NCBI RefSeq assembly: GCF_013404595.1
Contig: NZ_JABVAX010000006.1
Span: 1 to 64,000, forward strand
Source of the DNA: Jannaschia marina
GTDB taxonomy: Bacteria; Pseudomonadota; Alphaproteobacteria; Rhodobacterales; Rhodobacteraceae
Length of the DNA stretch: 64,000 nucleotides
Reading direction: 5' to 3'
This document shows, one piece after another, positions 26,472 through 37,017 of the stretch (position 1 is its first letter; each line of letters begins with the position of its first letter). Under the pieces are notes generated by a model. That model saw only the letters and a list, made by a program, of their open reading frames with translations. It searched no databases and was not told the origin of the DNA. Made by a program: the position numbers and the translations under genes.

Positions 26472-27101
26472 CTATTTCGTCCCGAACATGCGGTCACCCG
26501 CATCCCCCAGTCCTGGTGTGATGTATCCCTTCTCGTTCAGCCGCTCGTCGACGGCAGCGGTCACGATGGGCACATCCGGGTGGGCGTCTTTCATCCGGGC
26601 GATCCCCTCGGGTGCGGCGAGGAGGCAGAGGAAGCGGATGTCCTTCGCGCCCTTCTCCTTTAGCAGGTCGATCGCCGCGACCGAGGAATTGCCGGTCGCC
26701 AACATCGGGTCGACCGCGATCACCAGCCGCTCGTCGAGGTGGTCGGGGGCCTTGAAATAGTATTGCACAGGCTGGAGCGTCTCCTCGTCTCGGTAGAGGC
26801 CGACGAAGCCGACGCGCGCCGAGGGCACGAGTTCCAGGATCCCGTCGAGCAGCCCGTTCCCCGCCCGCAGGATCGACACGAGCGCGAGTTTGCGGCCCGA
26901 GAGGACCGGCGCATCCATCGGTTGCAACGGCGTCTCGATCGCGCGGGTCGTCATCGGCAACTCCCGCGTGATCTCATAGGCCAGAAGCTGGCTGATCTCG
27001 CGCAGGAGTTGACGGAAGACGGCCGTGGAGGTCGCCTTGTCGCGCATCAGCGTCAGCTTGTGCTGCACCAGCGGGTGTTTGACGTGCGTGAGATGGTCCA
27101 T
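26472..27101 (-). CDS. upp: Uracil phosphoribosyltransferase
   Basis: A 209-residue Upp, which makes UMP from uracil and PRPP. The start [21 protein letters not shown] is typical, as are the PRPP loop [10 protein letters not shown] and the C-terminal [19 protein letters not shown] uracil-binding region. It is the last gene of the salvage operon; its ATG comes one base after the add stop codon. Together with cdd, deoA, deoB and add it completes recovery of bases and pentose from nucleosides. Confidence 0.96.
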   Translation of the reverse strand: MDHLTHVKHPLVQHKLTLMRDKATSTAVFRQLLREISQLLAYEITRELPMTTRAIETPLQPMDAPVLSGRKLALVSILRAGNGLLDGILELVPSARVGFVGLYRDEETLQPVQYYFKAPDHLDERLVIAVDPMLATGNSSVAAIDLLKEKGAKDIRFLCLLAAPEGIARMKDAHPDVPIVTAAVDERLNEKGYITPGLGDAGDRMFGTK

Positions 27102-27102
27102 A

Positions 27103-28071
27103 TCAGGGCTCCAGTCGGGCAAGGAGGGCGGCGCGGGTGGCCTCGTCGCAGAAGGCGGCTTCGGCGGCCATGCGATTGACAGCGCGGAAGTCATCCGTGC
27201 CCCAGCCGAAGGTGGCGGCGAGCGTATCGTATTCCTGCGGCAGCGTTGTGTGGAAGAAGGGCGGATCGTCGGTCGAAATCGATAGAGGGACACCTTCGCG
27301 TCGAAGCATATCAACCGGATGCGCATCGATCTTCGGGTAAACGCCAAGCACGACATTCGAGCCGGGACAGACTTCGAGATGGATCCCCTCGTCGACGATG
27401 CGCCTCAGGAGGGCCGGATCTTCGCTTGCGCGAACGCCGTGCCCGACGCGCGTAACCTTCAGATGATCGAGCGTCTCGCGCACCGACTCCGGGCCACCGA
27501 ACTCGCCTGCATGAGACGTGAGGCCCAACCCCGCCTCACCCGCGGCGGCGAAGGCAGGCGCGAAGTCGGCAGCGCGATAGAGCCCTTCGTTTCCGCCCAT
27601 TCCGAAACCCGTGACGACGTCACCCGCGGTCTCCGCCGCGCAGCGGGCCGTCTCCCGCGCTGCCTCCGGGCCGAAATGCCGTATGCAGGTGACGATACCA
27701 CGCATCTCGATCCCGTCGACGGCCGCCGCCGCCTCGAAGATCGCCGCGAGATAGTCGCGCCAGGCCGAAAGGTCGCGCCCGCCGCAGAAGTCGGGGCTGA
27801 GGAAGGCCTCCGTGTAGATCACCCCCTGCGCCCGCGACTGCTCCAGGACGGCGGTGGTCAGCCGGGCGAAGTCTTCGGGCGATCGAAGAACCTGCGTGGC
27901 GGCTTCGTAGACTTTAAGAAAGCCCTCGAAGTCATTGTAAACGTAAGACCCGGCAGCATCGAAGACACCATCGAGGACGATCCCCTTTTCGGCAGCGAGC
28001 TGTCGGATGAAGGCCGGCGGGGCCGCCCCTTCGAGGTGAAGGTGCAGTTCGAGTTTCGGCTCGAAAGTCAT
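27103..28071 (-). CDS. add: Adenosine deaminase
   Basis: A 322-residue metal-dependent deaminase converting adenosine or deoxyadenosine to inosine forms. Visible are the zinc-binding LHLHLEG near the N-terminus, [12 protein letters not shown] (third zinc histidine and catalytic glutamate region), RVGHGVRA and [10 protein letters not shown] near the end. The start overlaps the deoB stop by four bases (ATGA). Some members of this family are adenine deaminases; the operon of nucleoside enzymes favours adenosine. Confidence 0.92.
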   Translation of the reverse strand: MTFEPKLELHLHLEGAAPPAFIRQLAAEKGIVLDGVFDAAGSYVYNDFEGFLKVYEAATQVLRSPEDFARLTTAVLEQSRAQGVIYTEAFLSPDFCGGRDLSAWRDYLAAIFEAAAAVDGIEMRGIVTCIRHFGPEAARETARCAAETAGDVVTGFGMGGNEGLYRAADFAPAFAAAGEAGLGLTSHAGEFGGPESVRETLDHLKVTRVGHGVRASEDPALLRRIVDEGIHLEVCPGSNVVLGVYPKIDAHPVDMLRREGVPLSISTDDPPFFHTTLPQEYDTLAATFGWGTDDFRAVNRMAAEAAFCDEATRAALLARLEP

Positions 28072-29243
28072 AGGAAGCTCCGTCCGGGGCCGACGCCCGG
28101 GACGCCCAGATGGGCACAGATGCTGGCCGCCACGTCGGCGAAGGCGAGAAGCCCCGCCTCCCCCTGCCGCCCGGCGACGGCGACCGGCACGCGCTCCCGC
28201 GTGTGGTCGGAGCCGGTCCAGGTCGGGTCGTTGCCGTGGTCTGCGGTGAAGATCATGATGTCGTCCGGCCGCATCGCGGCGAGGATCGGCGGCAGGCAGG
28301 CGTCGAACCATTCGAGATGCGCGGCATAGCCCGCCGGGTCGCGGCGATGGCCGTAGACGCTATCGAATTCGACGAAGTTGGCGAAGGTCAGGCTGCCGTC
28401 GGGCATGTCCCGCACCGCATCCGCCAGATGCTCCATCAGCGCGGTATCCTTGCCCTTCACGACGCTGTCGATGCCCCGCATCGAGAAGATGTCGCCGATC
28501 TTGCCGATCGCATGAACCCTGCGGCCGGCCCGCTGCACCACGTCGCAAAGCGTGTCCGACGGCGGCAGGATCGCGAAATCGCGGCGGTTCGCCGTCCGCT
28601 CCCAGGGGCCGTCCCCCGCGAAGGGCCGCGCGATGACACGCCCCACCTTCATGGCGTGGAGCGTCGGCGCGAGACCTTCACAGAGCGCCAGGAGCCGGTC
28701 GAGACCGAAGTGCACCTCATGCGCCGCGATCTGGAAAACGCTGTCGACCGAGGTATAGCAGATCGGCCAGCCGGTTCGGATGTGGGCCTCGGCCTCCGCC
28801 TCGATGATGAGCGTGCCGCTGGCGTGACGATTGCCGAGGATGCCGTCGGTGCCGGCGTGACGCAGTACCTCCTCCACCAGATCCGGGGGAAAGCAGGAGT
28901 CGGTGTCGGGAAAGTAATGCCAGTCGAAGGGCACCGGCAGGCCCGCCAGCTCCCAATGGCCCGAGGGCGTGTCCTTGCCGTTCGAAACCTCGGTGGCCGC
29001 GCCCCAGAGGCCCTGCGGTTCGGCGTCGAGGCCGGGCGTGGCATCCCCTGACGCGAGCCGCGTGGCGGTCCCGAACCCGAGGGTATCGAGATGAGGGATC
29101 CTCAGAGGCCGATCCGCACGGTTTTCGGCACACCACTGCGCGATATGGGCCAGCGTGTTCGCCCCGGCATCCCCGAAGTCGGCCGCGTCCGGCGCGCCAC
29201 CGCAGCCCAAGGAATCGAGCACGACGAGGAAGGCGCGGCTCAT
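28068..29243 (-). CDS. deoB: Phosphopentomutase
   Basis: A 391-residue DeoB of the alkaline phosphatase fold, interconverting (deoxy)ribose-1-phosphate and -5-phosphate. Metal-binding motifs are seen at [22 protein letters not shown] (catalytic Thr in ANT), [10 protein letters not shown], and near the end [18 protein letters not shown]. Overlaps both neighbours by four bases (deoA upstream, add downstream), so translation is tightly coupled. It takes the sugar phosphate released by deoA. Confidence 0.96.
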   Translation of the reverse strand: MSRAFLVVLDSLGCGGAPDAADFGDAGANTLAHIAQWCAENRADRPLRIPHLDTLGFGTATRLASGDATPGLDAEPQGLWGAATEVSNGKDTPSGHWELAGLPVPFDWHYFPDTDSCFPPDLVEEVLRHAGTDGILGNRHASGTLIIEAEAEAHIRTGWPICYTSVDSVFQIAAHEVHFGLDRLLALCEGLAPTLHAMKVGRVIARPFAGDGPWERTANRRDFAILPPSDTLCDVVQRAGRRVHAIGKIGDIFSMRGIDSVVKGKDTALMEHLADAVRDMPDGSLTFANFVEFDSVYGHRRDPAGYAAHLEWFDACLPPILAAMRPDDIMIFTADHGNDPTWTGSDHTRERVPVAVAGRQGEAGLLAFADVAASICAHLGVPGVGPGRSFL

Positions 29244-30556
29244 CGGATCGTCTCCTGCACGAGGGGCGGTGGCGTGACGGCGCTGCTCTCCATCTCGATC
29301 GCGCGGGCCACGCGCTCGGCGGCTTCGGCGGCGGCATCCCCGTCGGCGGCATGGACACGGGCAAGCGCCTGCCCCTCGGTCACGACGGCCCCGAGCTGCG
29401 CCAGATGGCTGATGCCGACGGTCGGGTCGATGCGGTCGTCCTCCCGCCGCCGTCCGCCGCCGAGGTCCACGACGATCTCGCCCAGGGCGCGGGTGTCGAT
29501 GCGGCCGACCACGCCCGGCTGATCGGCGCGCAATTCAGCCACCACCGGGGCCGCCGGCAGCCGGTCGCGCCAGCGTTCGGGGAAATCGCCCGGCCCGCCC
29601 TGCGCGCGGACCATGCGCCCGAAGACCTCGGCTGCGGCCCCCGAGGTCAGCGCCTCGGCGATCTTCGCCGCTCCCTCCATGGCGTCGGCCGCCAATCCGC
29701 CGAGCGCGAGGGCTTCGCCGCCGAGTGCCTTCGTGAGCGAAACGAGCCGGCCCGAGCGCCGCGTCGCGGGCTCGGTCAGCGCTTCCATCGCGGCGATCAC
29801 CTCGAGCGCGTTACCCGCGCTCGTCGCCGCCGGCTGCGACATGTCGGTCAGGAGCGCCGAGGTCATCACCCCGTTCGCCTGACCCGTCTCGACGAGCGCG
29901 CGGGCCAGCGCATGGGCGGCCTCGACGTCGGGCATGAAGGCCCCGGAGCCGGTCTTGACGTCGAGGACGAGGGCCTCGGGCGCTTCGGCCAGCTTCTTCG
30001 ACAGGATCGAGGCGACGATGAGATCGAGGCTCTCGACGGTGCCGGTCACGTCGCGCACGGCATAGAGGCGGCGGTCGGCCGGAGCGATGTCGCCCGTGGC
30101 ACCGACGATGGCGCAGCCGACGCGGGAGACGATGCTCTGCAACTCGTCGGCCTGCATCTCGACACGCAGCCCGGGGATCGCCGAGAGCTTGTCGAGCGTG
30201 CCGCCGGTGTGGCCGAGCCCCCGGCCCGAGATCATCGGGACATAGGCCCCGCAGGCGGCGAGCGCGGGCGCGAGGACGAGCGACACGCAATCGCCGACGC
30301 CCCCGGTGGAATGCTTGTCGAGCACGGGACCCGGCAGGTCCCATTGCAGCACATCTCCCCCGTCGCGCATGGCCCGGGTGAGCGCGGCGCGACCCTGCGC
30401 GCCCAGAGGCGTATGGCAGACCCCCATGGCGAAGGCCCCCGCCTGCGCGTCCGACACCTCGCCCGAAGCCAGCCCCTCGGCGAAGGCCACGAGCGCGGCC
30501 GGCTTCGGCCGTTCGCCCCGCCGGAGCGCGGCGAGGGTGTCGCGCGGATGGCTCAC
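29240..30556 (-). CDS. deoA: Thymidine phosphorylase
   Basis: A 438-residue pyrimidine nucleoside phosphorylase splitting thymidine to thymine and deoxyribose-1-phosphate. The family pattern is seen in [10 protein letters not shown] (phosphate site), [14 protein letters not shown] and [12 protein letters not shown]. The start is GTG at 30556, overlapping the cdd stop as GTGA; the reading frame stays open upstream through cdd in another frame and is not coding there. Length is normal for the family. Confidence 0.95.
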   Translation of the reverse strand: MSHPRDTLAALRRGERPKPAALVAFAEGLASGEVSDAQAGAFAMGVCHTPLGAQGRAALTRAMRDGGDVLQWDLPGPVLDKHSTGGVGDCVSLVLAPALAACGAYVPMISGRGLGHTGGTLDKLSAIPGLRVEMQADELQSIVSRVGCAIVGATGDIAPADRRLYAVRDVTGTVESLDLIVASILSKKLAEAPEALVLDVKTGSGAFMPDVEAAHALARALVETGQANGVMTSALLTDMSQPAATSAGNALEVIAAMEALTEPATRRSGRLVSLTKALGGEALALGGLAADAMEGAAKIAEALTSGAAAEVFGRMVRAQGGPGDFPERWRDRLPAAPVVAELRADQPGVVGRIDTRALGEIVVDLGGGRRREDDRIDPTVGISHLAQLGAVVTEGQALARVHAADGDAAAEAAERVARAIEMESSAVTPPPLVQETIR

Positions 30557-30942
30557 GCCATGAATCCCGCGTCGAATTTGCCGGGCAAAAGGGCGGCGAT
30601 CGTCGTCGCCTGCTCCGCCCCCGCGACCGTGGCGAGCGTCACCGGCACCTCGCCGCCGCCGAACTCCGCGAGCTTCTGTCGGCACCCGCCGCAGCAGGGC
30701 ACCGGAGCGGGCGCATCGGCCACGACATAGACATCCGTCAGCGCCGTCTCGCCGGCGGCGACCATGGCCGCGATGGCCCCGGCCTCGGCGCAGGTGCCCT
30801 CGGGGTAGGCCACGTTCTCGACGTTGCAGCCGGCGTAGACGCGCCCCGACGCCCCGCGCACCGCGGCCCCCACCTTGAAGCCGGAATAGGGCGCATGGGC
30901 GTTCTCGCGCACGGCAAGGGCGGCGTCGCGCAGCTCGGACAT
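30553..30942 (-). CDS. cdd: Cytidine deaminase
   Basis: A 129-residue tetrameric-type cytidine deaminase, converting cytidine and deoxycytidine to the uridines. Zinc site residues are visible: the NVEN segment, PEGTCAEAGAIAAM (first cysteine with catalytic glutamate) and PCCGGCRQKLAEF (the C-x-x-C pair). GGAGG lies 7 bases before the ATG. It is the first gene of cdd-deoA-deoB-add-upp, so the promoter should lie between 30943 and about 31080. Confidence 0.95.
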   Translation of the reverse strand: MSELRDAALAVRENAHAPYSGFKVGAAVRGASGRVYAGCNVENVAYPEGTCAEAGAIAAMVAAGETALTDVYVVADAPAPVPCCGGCRQKLAEFGGGEVPVTLATVAGAEQATTIAALLPGKFDAGFMA

Positions 30943-31114
30943 GGGCAGACCTCCCGGTGGCAGAAGACGGTTCCCCTGATTGGCCCCCGCGCCGGGGGGA
31001 TGCAAGACCGGATGCGCGGGCACCACGCCTAGCGCAGCCGTGAGCGGGCTTGATTGGCATGTGTCCGGCCGCGCCGCCATATGCGGTCCAACACCGACAT
31101 TCGGAGGATCCGAC

Positions 31115-31588
31115 ATGAACCGCAGAACCCTGCTCATCGGCGGCGCGGCCGCCCTGACCACCACGGCCGCCGCGGCAAGCCTGCTCCTGCCTCGGCAGCT
31201 CGCGCCCGCGCTCACCTTCACGCGCGACGGGCTCGCGCTCGGCGGCACCGACCCGGTCGCCTATTTCACCCACGCGCGGCCCATGGGCGGCGACCCGGCA
31301 CTGACGCACGAGTGGGCCGATGCGACCTGGCGTTTCATCAGCGAGGAGAGCCGCGCGGCCTTCGTCGAGGATCCCGAGGCCTTCGCCCCGCAATACGGCG
31401 GCTTCTGTGCCTGGGCGGTAGCCGAGAAGGGCGAACTCTACAGCACGCAGCCCGAGAACTGGGCGATCGTGGACGGCAAGCTCTACCTGAACTTCAACGA
31501 CGACGTTCAGGCCATGTGGGACGCGGATCGCGCCGGCTTCATCCGCACGGCCGACATGAAATGGCCGCGCATCCTCGCCGAAGCCTGA
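31115..31588 (+). CDS. Exported YHS domain protein
   Basis: A 157-residue protein with a short Tat-like N-terminus (NRRTLLIGGAAAL) and one YHS domain: GLALGGTDPVAYFTHARPM, then the aromatic HEWADATWRFISEE and FAPQYGGFCAWAV. YHS domains are thought to bind metals; members with this layout are periplasmic and of unknown role. GGAGG is 7 bases before the ATG. It is divergent from cdd and converges on the metallo-hydrolase, with a GC-rich repeat between. Confidence 0.86.
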   Translation: MNRRTLLIGGAAALTTTAAAASLLLPRQLAPALTFTRDGLALGGTDPVAYFTHARPMGGDPALTHEWADATWRFISEESRAAFVEDPEAFAPQYGGFCAWAVAEKGELYSTQPENWAIVDGKLYLNFNDDVQAMWDADRAGFIRTADMKWPRILAEA

Positions 31589-31611
31589 TCCGCGGCCCTT
31601 CCCTTGGCCTC

Positions 31612-31645
31612 AAATACGCCGGGGGTGCGGGGGCAGCGCCCCCGC
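31612..31645 (+). repeat. Dispersed GC-rich palindromic repeat, copy 2
   Basis: AAATACGCCGGGGGTGC followed by a hairpin GCGGGGGC-AGC-GCCCCCGC (arms overlap the preceding GC). It matches the copy at 8721-8753 with a changed loop, in the opposite orientation. It lies between two convergent genes and may end their transcripts. Confidence 0.7.
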
Positions 31646-31655
31646 CCGCTCCGCG

Positions 31656-32570
31656 TCAGAGCATCATCTGGTAGCTCTCGGGCACCCAGTGGAAGCCGTC
31701 GCCCCGGGTCTCGACGTAGCCGACGGCGGGGAACGGCATGTGATAGCCGATCATCGGCATCCGCTCGGCGGCGAGCATCCCGAGGATGTTGCGGCGCGAG
31801 GCCGCCGCCGCCGCCTTGTCCATGTCGAAGCGGACCTCCCAGTCGGGGTGCGCGAGCGACCAGACGTAGTGATTGGCCAGATCGGCCGCCACGAGGAGCG
31901 ACTTCTCCCCGGACGAGAGGCGGTAGGTCATGTGCCCCGGCGTATGCCCGAAGGCCGCGACGGCGGTGATGCCCGGGGCCGCGTCCGCGCCATCGGCGAG
32001 GAAGGTCATCTTCTCGGCGAGCGGGCGCACGTTGGCTTCGAACCCCTCGTTTTCCTGCGCGGCCCAGGCGTCGAACTCGGCCTGCGCGGTCACGTAGGCG
32101 GCATTGGCGAAGGTCGGCGCGCCGCCCGACATGAGACCGCCGATGTGGTCGCCGTGCATATGCGTCAGGATCACCGTGTCGACGTCGCCGGCGGCATAGC
32201 CCGCGGCCTCGACCGCGGCGGTGATGTCCTCGGGCGACTGGCCCGTATCGAAGAGGACGAGGCTTTCGCCCGTGTTCACGAGCGTCGGCGTGAAGAAGAA
32301 CTGGTTGACGTCGGTGGGGATGAAGGCGGCATCCGACACCTCCTTGAAGGTCTCGGCATCGACGTTCATGCCGAAGATCGTCTGGGGATCGTTCGGGTTC
32401 GTAACCGTGTTCGCGAGGAGCGTCGTCACCTCAAGGTCGCCCAAGTTGAAGCGGCGCACGTTCTGCTGCATCGGCTCCTGCTTCGGCGCGGCGGCGGCGG
32501 CGGGCAGCGCGGCGGCGAAGGGCAGCGCGGCACCTGCCCCGAGGGCGGCGCGACGGGTCAGCTTGGTCAT
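31656..32570 (-). CDS. Exported metallo-beta-lactamase-fold hydrolase
   Basis: A 304-residue MBL-fold protein with a Tat-type signal (TRRAALGAGAA, residues 5-15, then Ala-rich to about 28). The zinc motif is HMHGDHIGG, with later ligands in GHTPGHM, and an aspartate in AADLANH. The Ala-rich signal and the FTPTLVNTGESLVLFDTG start of the domain are typical of periplasmic MBL proteins related to quorum-quenching lactonases and arylsulfatase-like hydrolases. The substrate is unknown. Confidence 0.88.
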   Translation of the reverse strand: MTKLTRRAALGAGAALPFAAALPAAAAAPKQEPMQQNVRRFNLGDLEVTTLLANTVTNPNDPQTIFGMNVDAETFKEVSDAAFIPTDVNQFFFTPTLVNTGESLVLFDTGQSPEDITAAVEAAGYAAGDVDTVILTHMHGDHIGGLMSGGAPTFANAAYVTAQAEFDAWAAQENEGFEANVRPLAEKMTFLADGADAAPGITAVAAFGHTPGHMTYRLSSGEKSLLVAADLANHYVWSLAHPDWEVRFDMDKAAAAASRRNILGMLAAERMPMIGYHMPFPAVGYVETRGDGFHWVPESYQMML

Positions 32571-32736
32571 GGCGGGATCTCCCAGTTGATCGCGATGATA
32601 TGCCGCAAGGTAGCCCGGGCCGGGTGAGGTGCCACATCACGGCTGCGTCACCACGATGCGCGTCGGGGCCCGCGCCTGTGCGCCACTGGACAGCGCCCCC
32701 GCGTCGGTGGCACATGCGCGCTCAAAGGAGCCGCCC

Positions 32737-34068
32737 ATGCCCGACACGAAGACCGTCACCCGTTTCGCCCCCTCGCCCACCGGCCACATCCACGTCGGCA
32801 ACCTGCGCACGGCCGTCCTGAACTGGGCCATCGCGCGCAAGGCCGGCGGCACCTTCATCCTGCGGCTCGACGATACCGACCCCGAGCGGTCGAAGGACGA
32901 ATACGCCGATGCCATCCGCGAAGACCTCGAATGGCTGGGCCTCACCTGGGACCGGGAAGAGCGGCAGTCGACCCGGCTCGACCGCTATGCCGCCGCCGCG
33001 GATGCCATGCGGGCGAGCGAGCGGCTCTACGAGGCGTTCGAGACGCCGACGGAACTGGACCTGAAGCGCAAGAAACAGCTGAACATGGGCAAGCCGCCGG
33101 TCTACGACCGCGCGGCGCTCGCGCTGTCGGAGCAGGAGAAGGACCGCTTGCGGGCAGAGCGGGGCGGCCACTGGCGCTTCAAGCTCGACCACGCGCGCAT
33201 CGAATGGACCGACGGCATCCTCGGGCCGCTCTCGATCGACGCGGCCTCGGTCTCGGACCCGGTGCTGATCCGGGGCGACGGGCAGGTTCTCTACACGATC
33301 GCGAGCGTCGTGGACGACACCGAGATGGGCGTGACCCATGTGGTGCGCGGCTCGGATCACGTCACGAACACCGCGACGCAGATCCAGATCATCGACGCGC
33401 TCGGCGGCACCGCGCCCGCCTTCGCGCACCATTCCCTCCTGACCGGGCCGCAGGGCGAGGCGCTCTCGAAACGGCTCGGCACGCTGTCCATCCGCGACCT
33501 GCGCGTCGCGGGGATCGAGCCGATGGCGCTCGTGTCGATGATGGCGCGGCTCGGCTCGTCGCAGCCGATCGAGCTGCGCGGCTCCATGGAGGAGATCGTG
33601 GCGCATTTCGACCTCGACGCCTTCGGCGTGGCCCCGACCAAGTTCAACGTCGACGACCTGAAACCGCTCACCGCGAGCTATCTTGCCGCCCTGCCCCGCG
33701 CCGGGGCCGAGGCGGAGATCGCCGCGCTCGGCGTCCCGGAAGAGAGCCGCGATGCCTTCTGGACGGTCGTGCGCGAGAACATCGCCACCCGGGCCGACAT
33801 CGCCGGCTGGTGGGAGCTGATGCAGAACGGCGCGAGCCCCGAAATCCCCGAGGACGACCGTGCGTTCGTGGCCGAGGCGCTCGCGCTCCTGCCGCCGCAG
33901 CCCTGGACGGAAGAAACCTGGGGCGAGTGGACGGCGGCCGTCAAGGCGGCCACGGGCCGGAAGGGGGCCGCCCTCTTCAAGCCGCTGCGCCTCGCGCTCA
34001 CGGGGCGCACGACGGGCCCCGGCATGGGCGATCTGATGCCGCTGTTGCAAAAGGGGCCCCGCGTTTGA
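32737..34068 (+). CDS. gltX: Glutamyl-tRNA synthetase (GltX-type)
   Basis: A 443-residue class I synthetase. The HIGH-type motif is APSPTGHIHVGNLRT and the KMSKS-type motif is ALSKRLG. The anticodon-binding domain follows (after about residue 300). AAAGGAG precedes the ATG. Alphaproteobacteria often have two GltX proteins, one of which may prefer tRNA-Gln, with AdT repairing the product; the shorter length and the SKRLG motif fit the second type, but which tRNA it charges cannot be told here. The frame is open 36 codons upstream without family similarity. Confidence 0.92.
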   Translation: MPDTKTVTRFAPSPTGHIHVGNLRTAVLNWAIARKAGGTFILRLDDTDPERSKDEYADAIREDLEWLGLTWDREERQSTRLDRYAAAADAMRASERLYEAFETPTELDLKRKKQLNMGKPPVYDRAALALSEQEKDRLRAERGGHWRFKLDHARIEWTDGILGPLSIDAASVSDPVLIRGDGQVLYTIASVVDDTEMGVTHVVRGSDHVTNTATQIQIIDALGGTAPAFAHHSLLTGPQGEALSKRLGTLSIRDLRVAGIEPMALVSMMARLGSSQPIELRGSMEEIVAHFDLDAFGVAPTKFNVDDLKPLTASYLAALPRAGAEAEIAALGVPEESRDAFWTVVRENIATRADIAGWWELMQNGASPEIPEDDRAFVAEALALLPPQPWTEETWGEWTAAVKAATGRKGAALFKPLRLALTGRTTGPGMGDLMPLLQKGPRV

Positions 34069-34086
34069 GGCGAATGGCCGGCCCGT

Positions 34087-34129
34087 AACAATCGGCCGCT
34101 GTGCCGGCGGCCCCGGCCCCGATTGTTTC
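34087..34129 (+). terminator. Terminator of gltX
   Basis: 9-bp outer arms AACAATCGG and CCGATTGTT enclose a GC-rich inner stem, followed by TTTC. It lies 19 bases after the gltX stop. Confidence 0.75.
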
Positions 34130-34266
34130 AATGACGTTGCGTGCCCCTCACGGGGACGCGATAGCCTTGTATCAAAGGGTAACAGGCGCGTGACCACAGG
34201 GTCGCTTCGGTTGCCAGAGAGGGCGTTCGGGCCCCATCTTCGGGTCAACACCGAAGGATTCCGCCC

Positions 34267-35526
34267 ATGCGCACCGAACGATTCACATTCGAGGGACACG
34301 ACGGCAGCGACCTGAGCGCGCGCCTCGATCTGCCCGACGAGGCCCCCGTCGCCACTGCGCTGATGGCGCATTGTTTCACCTGCGGCAAGGACATCCCGGC
34401 CGCCCGCCGGATCGCCGCGCGGCTCGCCGGGCTCGGGATCGCGGTGCTACGGTTCGACTTCACCGGCCTCGGGCATTCGAAGGGGGAGTTCGAGAACACC
34501 TCCTTCTCGACCAATGTCTCCGATCTGGTGGCGGCGGCAAACGCGCTCGACGCGCGCGGCATGGATGTCGACCTCCTGATCGGCCATTCGCTCGGCGGGG
34601 CCGCCGTCCTGCGCGCGGCGGCCGAGATCCCCTCGACCCGTGCCGTCGCGACGATCGGCGCGCCCTACGACCTGGGCCATGTGACCCATCACTTCGAGGG
34701 CGCGCTCGAGACCATCGCACGCGACGGCGTGGGCGAGGTGCGGCTCGGCGGGCGCAAGCTGCGGATCGGGAAGGGTTTCGTGGAGGATATCTCGGGCCAG
34801 AACCTCGAGAGCGCGATCGGCGCACTGAAGCCCGCGCTCCTCGTCCTACACGCGCCCCGCGACGAGACCGTCGGCATCGACAGCGCGACGCGCATCTTCC
34901 TTGCCGCGAAGCACCCCAAGAGCTTCGTGACGCTCGACGAAGCCGACCACCTCGTCACCAATCCGGCCGATGCCGAATACGCCGCCGACGTGATCGCCGC
35001 CTGGGCGACGAAATACCTCGACCTGCGCCGCCCGGCACCGCCCATCGGCGCGCCCGAGGGCGTGACCCGAGTGAGCGAGATCGCCCCCGACGGCTTCGCC
35101 CAGGACATCGTCGCCTCGGGCGGCAAGCATCACATCAAGGCCGACGAGCCCGTCGCCTATGGCGGCACGGACCGGGGCCTCTCGCCCTATCAGCTGATGG
35201 CCGCGAGCCTCGGGGCCTGTACCTCGATGACGCTGCGGATGTATGCCCGGCGCAAGAAATGGCCGCTCGAGGGCGTGACCGTCGATGTGACCCACGACCG
35301 GATGCACGCGCAGGACGCGCCCTCGGCCTCGGGCGAGCGGATCGACCGGTTCCGACGGATCATCCGCCTCTGCGGTCCGCTCGACGCCGAACAACGCGCG
35401 CGCCTCCTGGAGATCGCCGACCGCTGCCCCGTTCACCGCACGCTCGAGACCGGAGCCACGGTGGAGACGGTGCTGGAGGAAACGGTGGAGGAAGAGCCTC
35501 GCGACGCCGGCGAAACGGCGGCCTGA
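34267..35526 (+). CDS. Bifunctional alpha/beta-hydrolase and OsmC-like fusion
   Basis: A 419-residue fusion. Residues about 1-250 are an alpha/beta hydrolase with the nucleophile elbow GHSLGG (Ser108) and acid/base residues expected near LHAPRDETVG and DEADHLV. Residues about 275-410 are an OsmC/Ohr-like domain with the cysteine in SLGACTSMTLRMYA and the second in DRCPVH, the peroxide-reducing pair of the family. The fusion is widespread in proteobacteria and may act on lipid-like hydroperoxides, but the substrate is unknown. It converges on the histidine kinase gene. Confidence 0.92.
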   Translation: MRTERFTFEGHDGSDLSARLDLPDEAPVATALMAHCFTCGKDIPAARRIAARLAGLGIAVLRFDFTGLGHSKGEFENTSFSTNVSDLVAAANALDARGMDVDLLIGHSLGGAAVLRAAAEIPSTRAVATIGAPYDLGHVTHHFEGALETIARDGVGEVRLGGRKLRIGKGFVEDISGQNLESAIGALKPALLVLHAPRDETVGIDSATRIFLAAKHPKSFVTLDEADHLVTNPADAEYAADVIAAWATKYLDLRRPAPPIGAPEGVTRVSEIAPDGFAQDIVASGGKHHIKADEPVAYGGTDRGLSPYQLMAASLGACTSMTLRMYARRKKWPLEGVTVDVTHDRMHAQDAPSASGERIDRFRRIIRLCGPLDAEQRARLLEIADRCPVHRTLETGATVETVLEETVEEEPRDAGETAA

Positions 35527-35535
35527 CGTCCCCGG

Positions 35536-37017
35536 TCAGGGCAGTTCGACCTTCGCAAGTTCCACACGCATCTCGGCCAGCCGCGCGAGACAGAGTTCCG
35601 CCGCCTCCGTCAGGTCCGCCGCCCCCTCCGCCGCCAACTGATTGAGATGACGTGCGGCCTGCTGCGTCGGCAGGGCACCGACGGCACTGCTCAAAGACAG
35701 AAGGACATGGGTTTGCGCACGCAGGGTGTCGCGGTCGTCGACGGCCAGCGCAGCGGTCATGGCCGCCTCGACGTCCGCTAGATCCTCGGACAGCCGGGCC
35801 AGAAGATCGGCCTCGTATTCCGATCCCGCCGCCTGCATCAACTCGACGAGCGTGGCCGCAGAAAGCGGCGGCGCGGCCTCGGGCACCCAGCTGGAGGCAT
35901 CGGGCGCATCGGCGAGGAAGTGGCGGATCGCCGCGCCGAAGGCCTCGATCCGGCCGAGCGGCTTGGCCAGGATCCCGTCGGCCCCCGCCTCGACGATGGC
36001 GTCACGGTTGTCCCGCAGAACATAGGCCGTCATCGCAACCATTGACGTCGGCGGCGCGACGCCGCGGGCCTGCCGCAGGCGCTCCGAGCGCAGCACGTCG
36101 AGCCCGCCGAGCGCGGGCATCTCGATGTCGACGAGGGCGAGGTCGAACCGCTCCCGCGCAAGCCAGTTGAGCGCCTCGATCCCGTCGGCGGCCAGTTCGC
36201 ATTCCGCGCCCATCTGCGTCAGCATCCCCTGCACCAAGAGCCGGTTGGTCGCACTGTCGTCGGCCACGAGGATGCGGTGGCCGCTCAAATCCGGCAGCGC
36301 CGCATCCGCCTCCGGCTCCTCCAGCCGGGACCAGACGGCGCGCGGGATCGCGAGCACAACCTCGGCGCCACCCATCGGGCTCGTCCCGAACTCGCACCGC
36401 GCGCCCATGCCGCGCGCATGGGCCGCAACGATCTGAAGACCCATGCCATTGCGCGGAGCCGGGCTGGTCTCGTCCTCGGCCGGACCGGGCGGCCCGTCGC
36501 GCAGGATCCGTCCGGGCAGGCCGCGACCGTCGTCTTGGACGCTGATCCGAAGCGTCCCGTCGGGCTGCAGGGCACTGCCCAGCGTGACCCGGGTGCCCCC
36601 CGAGTGGCGCAGCGCGTTCGACATCATGTTCGCCACCACCCGCCGCAGCGGCAGGAGGGGCAGTTGGACGATCTTCGGCACATCGGCCGTCCGGTCGAGG
36701 TTCACGACGATGCCGGTGCCCTCGGCAGCCCCGTGCCAGCGGCGCAGCTCGTCCGCGCAGAAGCGGTGGAGGTTGAGGTTGCCGATCGGCCCGACCGTGT
36801 CGCGCGGCGTGCCGTGGAGCAGTTCCTCGACCAGCCGCGCGAGCAGTTCGGCCGCCGTCTGGACGCGGTCGAGCTGCCGACGAAGGTCGGGCTCGAGCGC
36901 GTCGCGGTCCATCAGGCGCACGCCGCCGATCACGTCGGACACGGCGGAGCGGATGTCGTGCGCCAGAAGCTGCGCCGCGGCGGGCGGGGGATCCGGATCG
37001 TCGTCCGGACCGCTCAT
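35536..37017 (-). CDS. Cytoplasmic hybrid histidine kinase with receiver and HPt domains
   Basis: A 493-residue protein with no membrane or sensor domain. In order: a histidine-bearing helix LLAHDIRSAVSDVIGG (H20), an ATPase domain (N-box NMMSNALRHSGG, G-box DDGRGLPG and GMGLQIV), a receiver (about 250-365) with phospho-acceptor D297 in VDIEMP, and a C-terminal HPt-like helix with H437 in QTHVLLSLSSAVGA. Several domains are complete, so a full phosphorelay could run within one chain, but the input signal and final target are unknown. Its ATG overlaps the prpE stop (ATGA), so it is made with propionyl-CoA synthetase. Confidence 0.88.
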   Translation of the reverse strand: MSGPDDDPDPPPAAAQLLAHDIRSAVSDVIGGVRLMDRDALEPDLRRQLDRVQTAAELLARLVEELLHGTPRDTVGPIGNLNLHRFCADELRRWHGAAEGTGIVVNLDRTADVPKIVQLPLLPLRRVVANMMSNALRHSGGTRVTLGSALQPDGTLRISVQDDGRGLPGRILRDGPPGPAEDETSPAPRNGMGLQIVAAHARGMGARCEFGTSPMGGAEVVLAIPRAVWSRLEEPEADAALPDLSGHRILVADDSATNRLLVQGMLTQMGAECELAADGIEALNWLARERFDLALVDIEMPALGGLDVLRSERLRQARGVAPPTSMVAMTAYVLRDNRDAIVEAGADGILAKPLGRIEAFGAAIRHFLADAPDASSWVPEAAPPLSAATLVELMQAAGSEYEADLLARLSEDLADVEAAMTAALAVDDRDTLRAQTHVLLSLSSAVGALPTQQAARHLNQLAAEGAADLTEAAELCLARLAEMRVELAKVELP